From Chalara sp. BL73 (taxonomy: Eukaryota; Ascomycota; Leotiomycetes; Helotiales), in contig CAKJVC010000092.1 in assembly GCA_918026815.1 (NCBI GenBank), positions 124,001 to 188,000 on the forward strand: a stretch of 64,000 bases of DNA. The letters run 5' to 3'. This document shows positions 24,701-36,593 of this stretch, piece by piece. The translations under genes and the position numbers were made by a program. The first letter of the stretch is position 1, and every line of letters starts with the position of its first letter. The notes below the pieces were generated by a model. The model did no database searches, was not told the DNA's origin, and saw nothing but the letters and a program-made list of their open reading frames with translations.

Positions 24701-26000
24701 CTAATTGGTGTAGACACTCCAGAAGTACTGTTGCTTGGTACCGTCACTCCCCATGGGTGCCCCCTAAGCTGTACAGTCGCTTCATCTTTGTGTATATGCG
24801 AAGAACTATTCAAGATGGAAGCATCGATGGACAGCAACCCGAGGAGATTATCAAGCGCATCGGAGTGGCCTTGCAAATATTTACACCGTATCTAATTTTA
24901 CAGCATCAGCTAAATACAGTTGAAAACATGTTTTGCGCCAAGACTTACAGCTCTATTGGATCTCCATTTACCATGAAGGCTCATAACTTTTAACTCTTTA
25001 AGCCAATCAAAAGCCCCAAAAGGTTCTTTCTGATTAAGACATAATTTTGCCGATATGAGACTCGACCTGAATCCGATCCATGGCAATGCATTGTAGAATT
25101 TGGACCAGGTATAGCATCTTTTGATAACAGCATTCAAAGGCTTTGCGTCATCGTCAAGCGTTTCCCAAACTAAAACCACGAAATCTCGTAAACAAGCTTG
25201 TGATACGAATGCTTTGATTGTGGGTCTCATATCGACCATCTGGAAGGCATCCCGTTCTTCTCCGTTACCTGAAATTGTCCCATTTCGAATGACGATTCCT
25301 GTTACCTCTGTGATTTCTGCCAACTTAGGTTCAGACAGATATTTTGGGGCTGCTGCCTCCAGATAGGCCAATAGGCCAACGGAACTAAGGAGCTTAATGA
25401 ATTCCCTCAGAAGAGGTATCGAAATACTCGATTCCCAGCTGCTGATGAGAACACCATTAATGCTGCCAGGTATGGTTGAGGACTCAATTATGGTGGAGAG
25501 CCATTGGACAGCGGCCACGATAGGCCGCTCCGTTGTTCGACTTGCTACTGCTTCGAGGTCAAGCCTTGCAAGGCATTGCGGTGGTATTGAGTAGGCACCC
25601 GAGCAAATCGTATCAATCACACCTGGCTGAAAGGGATCGATAATCAGAAGATCCCACTCAGCCAAAATTTGTACTTGTGCTTCAGTTGGCGGATTTGCAA
25701 ATTGCCCAAGGTAAACGCCAAAATTGGCAGGCCTGCGACTCTTCTTCCCTATCTTGTATGCGGAAAGACTTATAGCGACATCCGCGAGATATCTCTTGTC
25801 TAACAACGGCACTGTCCTAGCACTCGACCTCTGACGCTATACCAATATCAGCTGGTATCCGTAGTACTCGAAGAGTGTGAGACAAGATCCCAGAAAATAC
25901 TTACGATATGCTGGCGATAGATTTTGGTGAAAATGATGACCAAGAGATAAGCTCCTCCCAATCCAACGGAAAAGAGTATAAAACCAACAAGGACCTGCAT
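15720..26000 (-). CDS. gtb3: Gtb3-type membrane glycosyltransferase (galactosaminogalactan synthase candidate), 19 exons
   Basis: Nineteen exons, from ATG at 26000 to stop at 15720, join without a frame break into about 2,920 residues. Order: an N-terminal membrane anchor (residues 3-25); a TIM-barrel hydrolase-like region (about 45-325, with DLLIIDPFQPG) resembling GH114/TM1410-type domains; a cytosolic middle; about twelve membrane helices (about 840-1375); a second soluble region; then a PelF-like GT4 glycosyltransferase from about 2220. That last domain opens with DSGTWPNEGGGVSACRRDM, close to the PelF start (GTYPYVxGGVSSW), and carries the GT4 E-x7-E motif in SEGLPLALGEAALTG. The C-terminal 150 residues are Ser/Thr-rich. 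In A. fumigatus the corresponding protein lies in the cluster making galactosaminogalactan, an alpha-1,4 Gal/GalNAc polymer; polymerisation and export at the plasma membrane are inferred. It is divergent from the deacetylase gene. Small exons (17-56 nt) make automatic models error-prone. Confidence 0.88.
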
Positions 26001-27626
26001 ATCAGTCAATATGGACACGGTGAGATATGATTCAATTCAGTTTACATATTGCCACCAGCCTTGTAACAGTTCATGCCAGCCAGCGGCTTCAACACCAGAT
26101 ATTTTGGCCATTAGAAATACGTCTAGTGACAGCTTGGCGATTTACCGTGTCTCTCGCCAAAAAGTACAGAACATGTCACAAATGACCAGCCATGACTATA
26201 ATAACAAATACATGACATTCGATGACACTATGAAGAGAGCACGGGAGAGCTTCCCGTAGCCCACAATATACTCCGTTGAAACGAAAATATGAGTTTGCCA
26301 AGCGCTACTCCATAATGGCGAATACGCGGTTGTACGGCATTTCCATAAGCCACACGATCGATAGAACTATTCCTGGAGGTTGATCTATGATACAGGTCCG
26401 AAAGAAAAAGACCAGAAGCAGGAACAGAATGGTGGCTACCACTTAGCTAGGAAGGACAATGAACCCGGCCCGCTTCCCAAAGCCTTGGCAATAGGCAGAT
26501 TGCGCTATGGAACTCTCAAATGACACACTATAGATGCTCGCACTTTAATTGCATCACTGACTTTGCTCTGGCAATTGTTCATGGACGGGCTACGGTTAAT
26601 TTGTCCCAGGATGTATGGCGACGTGCCACGCGTGGCTTTGACAACGGCCAGCGTTGCAGCACCCGCGCGTTGACTGAGCAACAAGGAAATGGAGACATGG
26701 AGATTCGGAAATGCAGGAGTTGGCTTGCTGATACTCATGCTGTTAATGGGGGTTCGGGTTTGATGGTTGGTCGTCCTACCCAAGGCTAAGGTTAAATCCA
26801 AGCACCTCGCTTAACTCATGTTAGGTAGCTCTGGCTTGGCTCAGCTCGCTTAGAGCGACCTTGTCAGACAGGGGTTCATCCTCGTCGTCTTTGAGGTTGC
26901 ATGCATGCTTCTGCTTCCCTCAACAGCTTGCCTTTACCCACAGCCATACATTTTACCATGTTTCATGCAAGGCCGTATGCAGCCTCGAGAAATAGCCAGT
27001 TGGCTCGATCCGAGGGTTGGGCTCCGCATCACGGCCCATTCTATCTCCTTGCCCCGGGGCATTGAGGACAAGGGCAACAATGATGTTTTTACATGCCTTT
27101 CCATCACCTGCCTGTCACAATCCGCAAGTGCGGCCATTGTGGCCATTGTGGCCAGAAAATGTCGAATTATGGTGGTCTCATTGATTTCTAGAGATTTGCT
27201 TTACGACGGTAGTTGTACCACTCCAGACAGTACGTTCTCCCATTCAGCCTCCTCTGTTTGCCTCGTCTCTGCAGGGCAGTACCTGGTGGCAAGTTGGCTC
27301 CCGCACGGCGCCAGTTGCTGGCTCCATGCCAGATGAACCTCTAGTCTATCGTTTATATTTGTTTCCCTGTTACGTTACCTTGGCGAAGAAGGTGGCACTC
27401 TCATCAGAAAAACAGATTTCTATCTACTTTCCAAATCTATCAACCTCAGAAATTTCACGAGCAAATTGAATGTACACAAGCCTAGGCATTCGCTTTATTT
27501 GGTATTGAACCCCGTTAGCCGACGCGTCTTCAAGCCTTTGAGAAAAACTATATGTTTCTCATTGCTTTATTGACGTAGAAATCCAGTTCGTGTTCTACAG
27601 TTCGCAGTCTGTTGAGCCTCCTGAAG
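26001..27626. promoter_or_regulatory. Divergent promoter shared by the synthase and deacetylase genes
   Basis: The 1.6-kb spacer separates the start codons of the Gtb3-like (-) and Agd3-like (+) genes and has no convincing gene of its own. Two ACGCGT cores are present (26628-26633 and 27522-27527). In Aspergillus this locus is controlled by the developmental regulators StuA and MedA, and StuA-family (APSES) proteins bind WCGCGWNM; the cores fit but the outer bases do not fully match, so the link is only suggestive. Co-regulation of the two genes is an inference from the head-to-head arrangement. Confidence 0.5.
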
Positions 27627-30490
27627 ATGATTACATCACGGCTGATCAAGAATGTCTTGGCCACATATCTACTCCTGTCCGGAATCGACGCATGTAGTAG
27701 GCACAAACGAGAACACGAAGGTTCTCCAGAATCGGCCGCTGTTAGCGCCAGCTATCCTCCGGTTAAGAGAGACACAGAACCAATACCTTTGATCACTGTA
27801 TCTATAGATGATGTTACCTTCAGGACGAATACAACGTTTGCAAAAACGCTCGAAGTCAGTGCAGATCCCGTGACAGCAACGAAAGTCAACAGTACGGCAC
27901 TCGTTATTGCACGAGATAGTGATTCTGCATACTCAGCCTACTCAGGATTGAACGATCATGGGATACCATACACTCTTCTTACAGTTCCTAAGGGTGGAGT
28001 TGAATTGCCAAGTCTCAATAACTCAGCAACTGTCGGTAATTATGGACTCATAGTCATGCTGTCCGAAGTAAGCTATGATTACGGTGGTTCGGATGGATAC
28101 CAAAGTGCTTTGACCTCTAGGCAATGGGCGGCCTTGTTCAGATATCAACTCTCTTTTGGTATCCGAATGGTCAGACTTGATGCTTACCCATCCGAAGAAA
28201 CTGGCACGAGGGCATTAGGAGACTGGTAGGTCCTTCGTCTTTGAGATTTGCGCTGACCCGAAATTGACCATGCTGATGAAATTGTCTAGTTGCGATGATG
28301 GAGTCGAGCAAGTTATCTCTATTTCAAATGCCGCGGCCTTTCCTGCCGCCGGTTTGAGGGTGTAAGTAGTATCTTCTGTTGCTTTTGACTAATCTATGTC
28401 ATTAATATTATCTTTCTAGTGGAGCAGTCTTGAGCACCGCCGGGTTGTGGCATTATCCAGCGTCAATCACGAACCGTACAATTGCTACAGAAATTGCACA
28501 GTTTGGTGCAAGTAGAAAGTTTAACTCAAACTCCACTGCTGCTGTCATCAATAATATTGGCGGGAGGCAACAGGTTAAAACACTTATTGTTTATGGAAAC
28601 ACGTGATCTAACAAATGCTTTAGATGGTCTTCTTTCTGCCCTTTTCTACTGATTGGAGTTTAACATCTGCTCTACTTCAGCATGCCTGGATTATTTGGGC
28701 GACGCGCGGTTTATGTAAGGATTCTTTTACAGTTAGCGAGTTTCCCAATGCTGATGCTACTGTAGATTCTGGTCGGCGACGGGTTTTTTTTGGAACACAA
28801 GGTTCGTCTCTCAAAATTGTTTTTCGTATTGAAAATACTCAGCTAACAATCTGTAGTCGATGACATGTTCTTGTAATATATTTCTGGAAATCGTGCACCT
28901 GCGTGAGCTAATATGTTTGCAGAGAGACCGAAATTTATTCCCCGCAAGAGCCATACAGGATTGGAACAGTTGATCTAGATAATCACATAACGTTCATGAA
29001 AAATATGAACGCTAAGATGAATGCTGGATCAGAATGGTGGATTGAAATTGGGCATAACGGCAACGGAAATATTGAAGTCACGGACAATGGCGATGATGAG
29101 GATGATCCAGATGGAATCTGCACACCTGGTCCAATTGAATACGACGAACAGATTGATACACCACTTGAGTTTGTGAAGCCTCCAGGCTCGGGCACGAACC
29201 TTTGGCCAGATACAACAGCAACTTATCCTAATTACACGAAAGAGTGCCTTGAAGCAGATGAGCTCATGACCTGGTGGTCAACTCCCGACAATTTAAATGC
29301 GTTCGCGCACGTCTCACACACTTTCACCCATGAGGATCAAAATAATGCAACTTACTACGACGTCCTAAGAGAATTGTCTTGGAATCAAGGGTGGCTCGCT
29401 GCTGTTGGTATTGCCTCGGCTAAAAGGTTCAGTCCCATAGGCTTGATTCCACCAGCAATAACAGGTCTACACAACGGAGATGCGCTGCAGGCATGGTTTG
29501 ATGTTGGTATAACCAACGCGTGAGTAAAAGCCTTTTTAATTTCTGTTTCAAACAACATATCATTGCGAGATGGCTGACAGAGTCTAGTGTCGGTGACAAC
29601 ACTCGCTCTGCCCTGCTCAATAAAGTATGTGTAGCACCTCGGAAACGTGAACTCGCTAACTTATCCTATAGGCGAACGAACATTGGCCATTGATAAGCAC
29701 TGTCAAAGATAATGGATTTGCAGGTATTCAGATTACACCACGATGGGCGACCTTGATCTACTACAACGTCAGTATTTTATGGTTCGGGTTTGGAACAGAA
29801 AGGCACTGCTGACACGTTTAGTGCGATACCCCAGACTGTACCGTGAAAGAATGGATTGATACATCTGCCGGCAAAGGAAATATCACGGATCTTCTGGAAT
29901 TAGAAAAGAGCACCAATGTTAGACACTTGCTTACGCTACACCACGACGCGTTCATGTTCCACCAAGCGAACCTGATGTACAAAAACGCCCCCAAGTACAC
30001 CATCAACGGAGTCACCGCTCAATTATCGTTGCTTCAAGCCTGGGTAGAAACTGTAGTACAAGAATTTGTCCGATTGTAAATACAACCTGACAATCCAATA
30101 CCATGTTAAAATCACTAACCTGCCTCTAGGGTTACATGGCCGCTCATTTCGCTCAAACACGATGATGTGAGTTATATTTAACAACAATTAGTGGTGTATT
30201 TTTAACATTTGCATCAGTTGGCAACTAGTTTCCGCCAGCGGCTGACAAGAGATGCCTGCCAGCCAAACCTGATTTGGGATTTGGACATAAAGTCTAACAC
30301 CATCACTGGTGCTACTGTTACATCAGCAAAGATGGCTTGCAGCGAGGCTCTTCCAGTGACATTCCCCGGCCCAGTCACAGACACCCAAGGGTTTCAGACT
30401 GAGCAAATTGGCAGCGATCCATTGACCATATGGGTGGTCCTATCAGGCAAACCAGTGTCCTTTAAGCTGAGCGCTCCGGTTCCAGTGTAA
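27627..30490 (+). CDS. agd3: Agd3-type secreted polysaccharide deacetylase (CE18), 12 exons
   Basis: Twelve exons (27627-28225, 28290-28361, 28420-28573, 28624-28714, 28766-28801, 28857-28872, 28923-29519, 29588-29624, 29672-29767, 29822-30075, 30130-30166, 30218-30490) join in frame to 753 residues. The ATG at 27627 opens a signal peptide; an in-frame TTG lies 15 bases upstream but is not a likely start. Agd3 partially removes N-acetyl groups from galactosaminogalactan outside the cell, giving a cationic, adhesive polymer. A beta-sandwich-like N-terminal part is followed by the deacetylase domain. TQVDDMF (Asp pair near residue 320) fits the catalytic base and metal ligand, and HVSHTFTHED (near 452-461) carries the metal-binding histidines. 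Many Asn-x-Ser/Thr sites fit a secreted glycoprotein. Exons 5 and 6 are only 36 and 16 nt. All key residues are present, so it is probably active. Confidence 0.92.
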
Positions 30491-33400
30491 TGCTGCATAC
30501 TGTCGTCTAGGGTTTCTTGTTTTAGATGCATCCTATATTGATAGTCAAAAGATTTCCCTTGGTGGCATAGCATCATGGTTCCATAGAAGTGTAGTTCAGT
30601 ACATGCATGATATAGTCTAGTTAGATGCACAATAATAAATCCTAAGAGAAGAGACGATTAATTCCCCGAATGGGTTCGCAAGAGAGGATCGGTTTTTATG
30701 TGCTTCTCTTGGGGCGCAGGCTCAGCCTCGATCAAGAATAGTAAGTTACCATCCACACCGCCACATTTGCGCCATACCCGCACCCGTTGCTTTCGTACGT
30801 TATTCTTCCCGCAGCTCGTACATGCAGCACTGATTGCTCTGCAGATCCATTACCTAACAAAACTCCTCGACTCTGACTTATACTTGGTGCGCGATGAAAA
30901 ATTCTTCAGAATTGTTGAATTTCAATATCAATAAAGATGCAGACGCACCTTTTACTGACGTGTTTCATGGAATTGACACCTGCACCCCCAATCTACATCT
31001 ACAGGAATGGTTCCTGGGCAGCCGTACCCGCAGTAGCGTGGCCCTGGCTGGCCCGGGACCTACCAGGGCAATCTATAATACCCAGTGTTACAGTGGGTCA
31101 CGATCATATCTCTTGGCATATAGCCGGAGAATGGTCCAAACCCCTGAACAGTCTGGGCTGTACTGTCATCCCCGTGTTGATCATCAAACTTCCCGGTATG
31201 CATATTGCGTGTTGTTAAGAGCCGAAAAAGGAACCTTTCTAATGCACGTGAGTAATCAAAACCTGTTGACGCCAGTGAATTAGATGATGTGATTGGTGTT
31301 ATGCATTTCTTTCGTATTATCTGCAATACATTCTCCTTCCCTTTAAAAGAACATGTACATGTTGTGCTTCGCTTATACCTCGGCGAGAGTCTAACTTGAG
31401 GCAAAATATCGTTGATTCGGAAGGTCAAGCACCGCAGCTTACGAATTATACTTGCAGTCGTGCTTGGTTTTTTTTTTTTTTCGAGAGAGAGAGTTTACCG
31501 AGATACCAGGGCTTCGCAGACGCTGTGCGGCCCTCTGGACCAAGGTTGAAACGACCGTTCCAGCACCACAACATACCTACCTCACAGGTCAAGAGTGACA
31601 AAGGTTAGTTCGTATCGTGCAATTGTCTTCAGACGGCCCGAAGACTCCCACTCTGCTCGGTCCAGAAAAGAGAATCACTTAAGAAGGCGATCGCCTCCCA
31701 GTTGTATCCCAACATATAGCTGTTGTGCTCGCCTTGGCAGCACCCACGAGGTTAGCTTACTAGCTAGCGCCACCTAGGGCATCTGTTTGGCTTTGAACTA
31801 GCTGGATTCTTCCAGCAGGCCATATGGAGGAAGGACAAGTAAGTATCTACTGGCTAAAGGGACAAGGTTTCGTGAACAGTAAGCTTCTCACAGAGGCTGT
31901 AGCTCCTGCAGATAATTGCTCAAACCAAACTTTAGGTGCCACTCTTCATGGAGGACTCCGTGCTCCCCGAAAACCTCCAGCAAGCAGCAGTCTTAGGCTC
32001 CCCAAACCTGCCATATCTCCAGGTCGTTAGCATCTGTGGATTATGAACATACGTTTAAAACCATGATTTCCGGCAATTCCGCCATCCAGTACAGGGATAC
32101 CTGTTCAAGTGAATACAACGCACGGCAATCCATTGTGGGTCGCTGACTCAAATATTGCGCAATGCTTCCTTGCAACGCACACAGCAATCATTCAAGGTTC
32201 TCCGCCATGTATGAATGCATGGATATTTGTGAGCTGAAGGTTATTCTTCAGAGTGCATGGCGCTGGATTGTGAATCAATCTTTCTGTTGCGGTGACCTTT
32301 TTAGGCTGAATCCTGCCTCAATACGCCGCAATTGACGGCTGCAAGTTTGACGCATATTGAAATGAAAACAATTACTGTTATAGCAGTGATCGTCATCGTC
32401 GAATCCGGATCCAGAGAGTTCTACATGTTTTATGAAAAAGGATGGTCTTCTAGAATTATGGAAAACTTGGCGTTATCACGCGCAAGGCATTTTGATTTAG
32501 CCGAGTTCATGACTTAAGGAATGCCGACAAAGAGGTACGTACCCCCTATACAGTCTGGGAAGAATGATACCAATATGTTCTAAACTATCAAAGAGAAGGC
32601 GCAGTGGCGTGACAGCTTGGTAATATTTATGGGGGTGAAAATGTACCATTGAACATGGGACATTGAAAACTTTGTCTTACCAATCAATACTGATATATCT
32701 CAAACATCGGTGCATGATGTTGGTTACGCTTGGCGACATTGTGGTAGCTGGCAAGACCAAGCGACTGGAACCATGACAGAGGACACCAAGACTGACATCT
32801 GCAGAATGCGGTGGCTTGTCCTGTCGATCGCGGGGTATTATCCACGGTGGGTGTTTTATGTCGCCACAACGAAGATACCTGAGGTAGGTACAGCCTAGAA
32901 ATTGATTACTGGCCTGATGCCGGTGCAGGTCGATGCAGTCGAGACCAGAGACCCACGACCTATATCATGGGTTAGACGAGCAGAACAGAAAGCCAGTACA
33001 GGTTCTGGAAGCCACGTCTTCGCCATTTCCAAGGCGACGCCTTCATAGATGAGCGGATGAGAGGCCCGATTGTGGAAGGACTTGAAATGGGCACTGCATC
33101 TAAGGCGAACGCCATGCTGGTCATGCCCTAATCGCTATAAACAGAAGGCGCCGCGTAACCCACTTCTTGGTTACTGTGCAACATTTTCGCATGTTGCATA
33201 CTGTAAACTATATATTGGATTCGAGCATTTGATGTGGTGGGAGAAACGCAAAAAAAAACTTTGAACACTAACAACCTCGTCTTTTTCTGACCCCAAAATC
33301 CAAAATTTAAGACTGGGATCCGGACGCCTCGCACCGTATTAATGGGAATCCGGGGAATTATATTGACCTTGGTGCAATAAATTTGCCGTTTGACGAATGG

Positions 33401-35086
33401 GGAAGTCAATTATACGAGAAATGATCTGGATACGATGAAATAGTTACCAAAACTCTCGCATACAGCAATATTTGTTGGAATCTTCCTGGCATACTGTACC
33501 ATTATTTTGGCTTGTCGTTAGTATGGTGGTATCAAAGGCAGAAGCATGTGGAAAGAAACACACAGTATTCTTGTCTTAGTGCTACATTCACACGAATCGT
33601 CGAACCCTTGTTGTTTACTGCTGTGAAAATACCAACCTATGCACTTGCTGTGGCATTTTAGTTTATTACATATTGTACTGGACAATTGAAGTACTGATAG
33701 AAATCTTGTAACAATAACAGCCACAGACATGACCGCGACGACGGTTTGAGGCCAATGGCGCTATGCCCATTACAGCTATTGCCACTAATATTAGCGTAAT
33801 AGGCTACCACTCTTAGCGCTTGCACCCTTCTGCCCGCGATACTGTGGAGTATGCTTGATATACACAGAATGAATATCTGGGCCATACTCCAAAGAAAATA
33901 GTGGAATATACGGTTTCAGTTGGATTTTTTTATGTTATGGGAGTCACTCTCTGTAAATTGTGTCATGCCGTTGAGAACCATATTTCTCTACGGCCGAATA
34001 TCTTGTGGATCAGGGAGTGCAAGGTGCTCTTTCAGGTAGCAGACCCCCAGTACTCATCCCTTAGACCGTTGGCAAGCAAGGAATAGAGAAGGTTTAAAGG
34101 CTTGATTTTTGACCTGGGATTGTTGAACATGTGAGGACAAGGATGAGACTTCCTGTGCGGCCATCCTCCCAGACCACCCCGTCGTATTGTTGAAAAGAGA
34201 ATAGAAGTGTTGGATCATGTCATTATTTTGCAATAAGACTGACAGTTTAAGCACTGACTCACAGAGACCCCCGCTAGGAAGTTCTCGCCCGAGACAACGT
34301 ATTGGCGCCACACAGGTATGTCGTTGATAATAGTTCTTAATAGGGCAAGTAAACGCCTTCCAACCTTCCATTGACGACTATGTGCCTACACCCACCTACA
34401 CAAACTTTTGTGTAACAACAAGAGGAGCCAAAAATTTCTCCATGAATAGACTATTGCAATACCATGACACAAAATGAAGGTGCAGTAAATATAAATTACT
34501 ACTGTACTCAGCTGCTGCCACAACACTCTGAAATGGCTCGACACAAGCATATGAGGCTGACAGACCAGACCAGATCCAGGTCCAAGTTCATGAGATCGGC
34601 ATTGCCAAGAAGGGGTAGTTCCTGGGATAAATCTCGAATTGTATGCCGAGCGCTATGTGCAATCGCGACGGCAGATATGTTCAGCCCCATCCGTGAGCAT
34701 TATGGCTTGGCGACTGATGGGAGCAACCCTCTGTGCATATTATGCATGTAGAAAAGTTCCTCGAATCTAGAGTCCTTTTTTATAGTGCTACCAGGCTAAG
34801 AGTCGCCGGCGAGCTGCCTGTTATGAAAATTCTTCCCGAGAGAGCCGCGAACTGGGCCACAATAATACCTTATGAGAATAGCCATAGCCGAACAAGGCAA
34901 ATATCGGGACTGCCCAAATTATATCAATATGCATCCACCTCGGACCAATCCGTCACGCGAAAACAGCGTGTTCTTGCGCGGCTGTACAAAAATAGACAGC
35001 GGAGTCCTATGCCTTGAAGGATGACTTTGTGTGTATGTAGTATAAAGATGCAAAGAACCAGACAATAAAGTACTCTCTGAGAACCC
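30491..35086. other. 4.6-kb gap between deacetylase and epimerase; no sph3 or ega3 recognised
   Basis: In A. fumigatus the GH114 gene ega3 and the GH135 gene sph3 lie between agd3 and uge3. I looked on both strands for the GH135 pattern (NPxSGPG-like) and the GH114 pattern (DID..., CYFSAG-like) and found neither. Frames at 30894-31283, 30937-31218, 33518-33885 (-) and 34464-34751 are short and unrecognised. A 14-base T run with a GA repeat occurs at 31468-31493. The last several hundred bases must hold the epimerase promoter. Highly decayed remains of the missing genes cannot be excluded. Confidence 0.5.
31468..31493. repeat. Poly-T tract followed by GA dinucleotides
   Basis: A run of about 14 T is followed by a short GA repeat. 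This is low-complexity sequence in the gap of the exopolysaccharide cluster. Confidence 0.7.
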
Positions 35087-36593
35087 ATGTCTTATTTCAC
35101 TGGCTTCAGGCCACAGGCCAGCAGGTCAGATTCGGAGAATTCCAGTCCTGGCCATTATTCGTCCTTCTCCGACTTTGAAGACGTTGATACGCCGGCAACA
35201 GAACGATCAGTGCTTTTTGACGACAGTGATATCGACCTTGCAGTTCGAGAGCCAGTAGAGAATGAACATATCCTTGTCGTGGGAGGATGTGGCTACATTG
35301 GAAGCCATACCGTCTGGGAACTAGTCAAAGCTAGATATAACGTATGAAATGCGTCAAGGGTTTAAATATCTTGTGGGCTAACTAGTAGACCTCAGGTTAT
35401 CGTCATCGACAATCTCAGCAATGCTTTTCGGTCGGTTTTTGAGCGCTTGGAAGCGATGGCTGTCCACCACTATAAAACAGAACAAAAGGTACATAAAAAG
35501 CCTTCAATGGAGTTCTATGAAGCAGATTTCAGGAACCGACAAGATATGGTCAATATCCTCGAGAAGTATTCCATTTCTCTAGGTTATGACTCCGATACAG
35601 CGGCACCCACCCTGGAATCGCGCTCCTCTATTATGGGTGTGATTCATTTTGCTGCTCATAAAGCTGTTGAGGAAAGCATCAGGCAGCCCTTGAAGTATTA
35701 CGCCAATAACGTTGGCGGCCTGATCGACTTCTGCAGTTTGCTCAGCGACTTCGGAATTAAAAGACTTGTATTCAGTTCGTCCGCTACAGTATACGGAACC
35801 GTTGCAGACCGTGGAATCCCACTGAGAGAAGAGTACTGCAGCCAGAGAACGACTCTACTTTTGGACGATGACGGAATGACTAAGACGATAGAATCTGGTT
35901 GCACGGGTCTGACTAACCCATATGGCCGTACAAAGTGGATGTGCGAGGCTATTCTGAATGACCTAGCCCACGCAGATCCTGAGTGGTCCATCACAGCTCT
36001 CCGATATTTCAATCCCATTGGTAGTGATGAATCGGGATTGCTTGGTGAAGATCCTCGGCTCACGGCAACGAATCTGATGCCTGGTATGTAACGCCTACGC
36101 AATAGCAACCCACAAAATCTATTTCTAACTTAGACTATAGTTGTCCTCAGAGTCCTCAATGGCGTCATGCCGATTTTGAATATCTATGGTAACGATTACG
36201 ACACGCCGGATGGAACAGCTGTGAGAGATTATATGTAGGTGCATATCCTAACATACTTTTGATGAGAATGATGCTTACCAAAGATCTAGACATGTCACAG
36301 ATTTAGCACTTGGTCACCTAGCAGCGCTGAAGAACGGGCCTTCAAAAGGGTTCAATGTGTATAATCTGGGTAGTGGACGTGGCTATTCTGTTCTTGAGGT
36401 GGTATCTGCAATAGAGTCCGTCTCTCAGCGCAAAGTACCCACAAAACTAGTTGACCGACGGCCTGGAGATGTTGGAATGTGCGTAGCAAAGCCGAGCAAG
36501 GCAGAGAAGGAATTGGGCTGGAGAGCTGAACGAAGTCTGGATAGGTGTTGCCAGGATATCTGGAGGTATCTCGAGGCAGCAGAGCAACTGTGA
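35087..36593 (+). CDS. uge3: UDP-glucose 4-epimerase, Uge3 type, four exons
   Basis: Exons 35087-35341, 35396-36083, 36141-36234 and 36290-36593 give 446 residues. It is an extended short-chain dehydrogenase that interconverts UDP-Glc/UDP-Gal and, in Uge3, UDP-GlcNAc/UDP-GalNAc, in the cytosol. The NAD-binding glycine motif VVGGCGYIGSHT is near residue 65. VIVIDNLSNA, the Ser of VFSSSATVYG and the YGRTK catalytic Tyr/Lys (about residue 260) follow. The chain is about 100 residues longer than bacterial GalE: an acidic, Ser-rich extension of about 60 residues precedes the fold, and insertions lie near the active-site side (EEYCSQRTTLL region). Its position after the deacetylase gene argues for the cluster-specific Uge3 rather than the housekeeping galactose-pathway epimerase. 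Dual specificity cannot be read with certainty from the sequence. Confidence 0.93.

Noticed and set aside
15720..25812. Separate genes for the large frames at 24.9-25.8, 22.8-24.4, 21.7-22.7, 19.1-20.7 and 15.7-16.9 kb
   Set aside because: GT-AG introns join all of them in frame, and the known Gtb3 architecture needs a single polypeptide.
28715..28765. Read-through from GLCKDSFTV as part of the deacetylase
   Set aside because: Treating it as a 51-bp intron gives RGLYSGRRRVFFGTQVDDMF, which fits the CE18 family; read-through inserts unrelated residues.
30894..31283. Possible remnant of a missing cluster hydrolase (AGPGPT-like string)
   Set aside because: The surrounding residues do not match GH135 or GH114 motifs and the frame cannot be extended by plausible introns.
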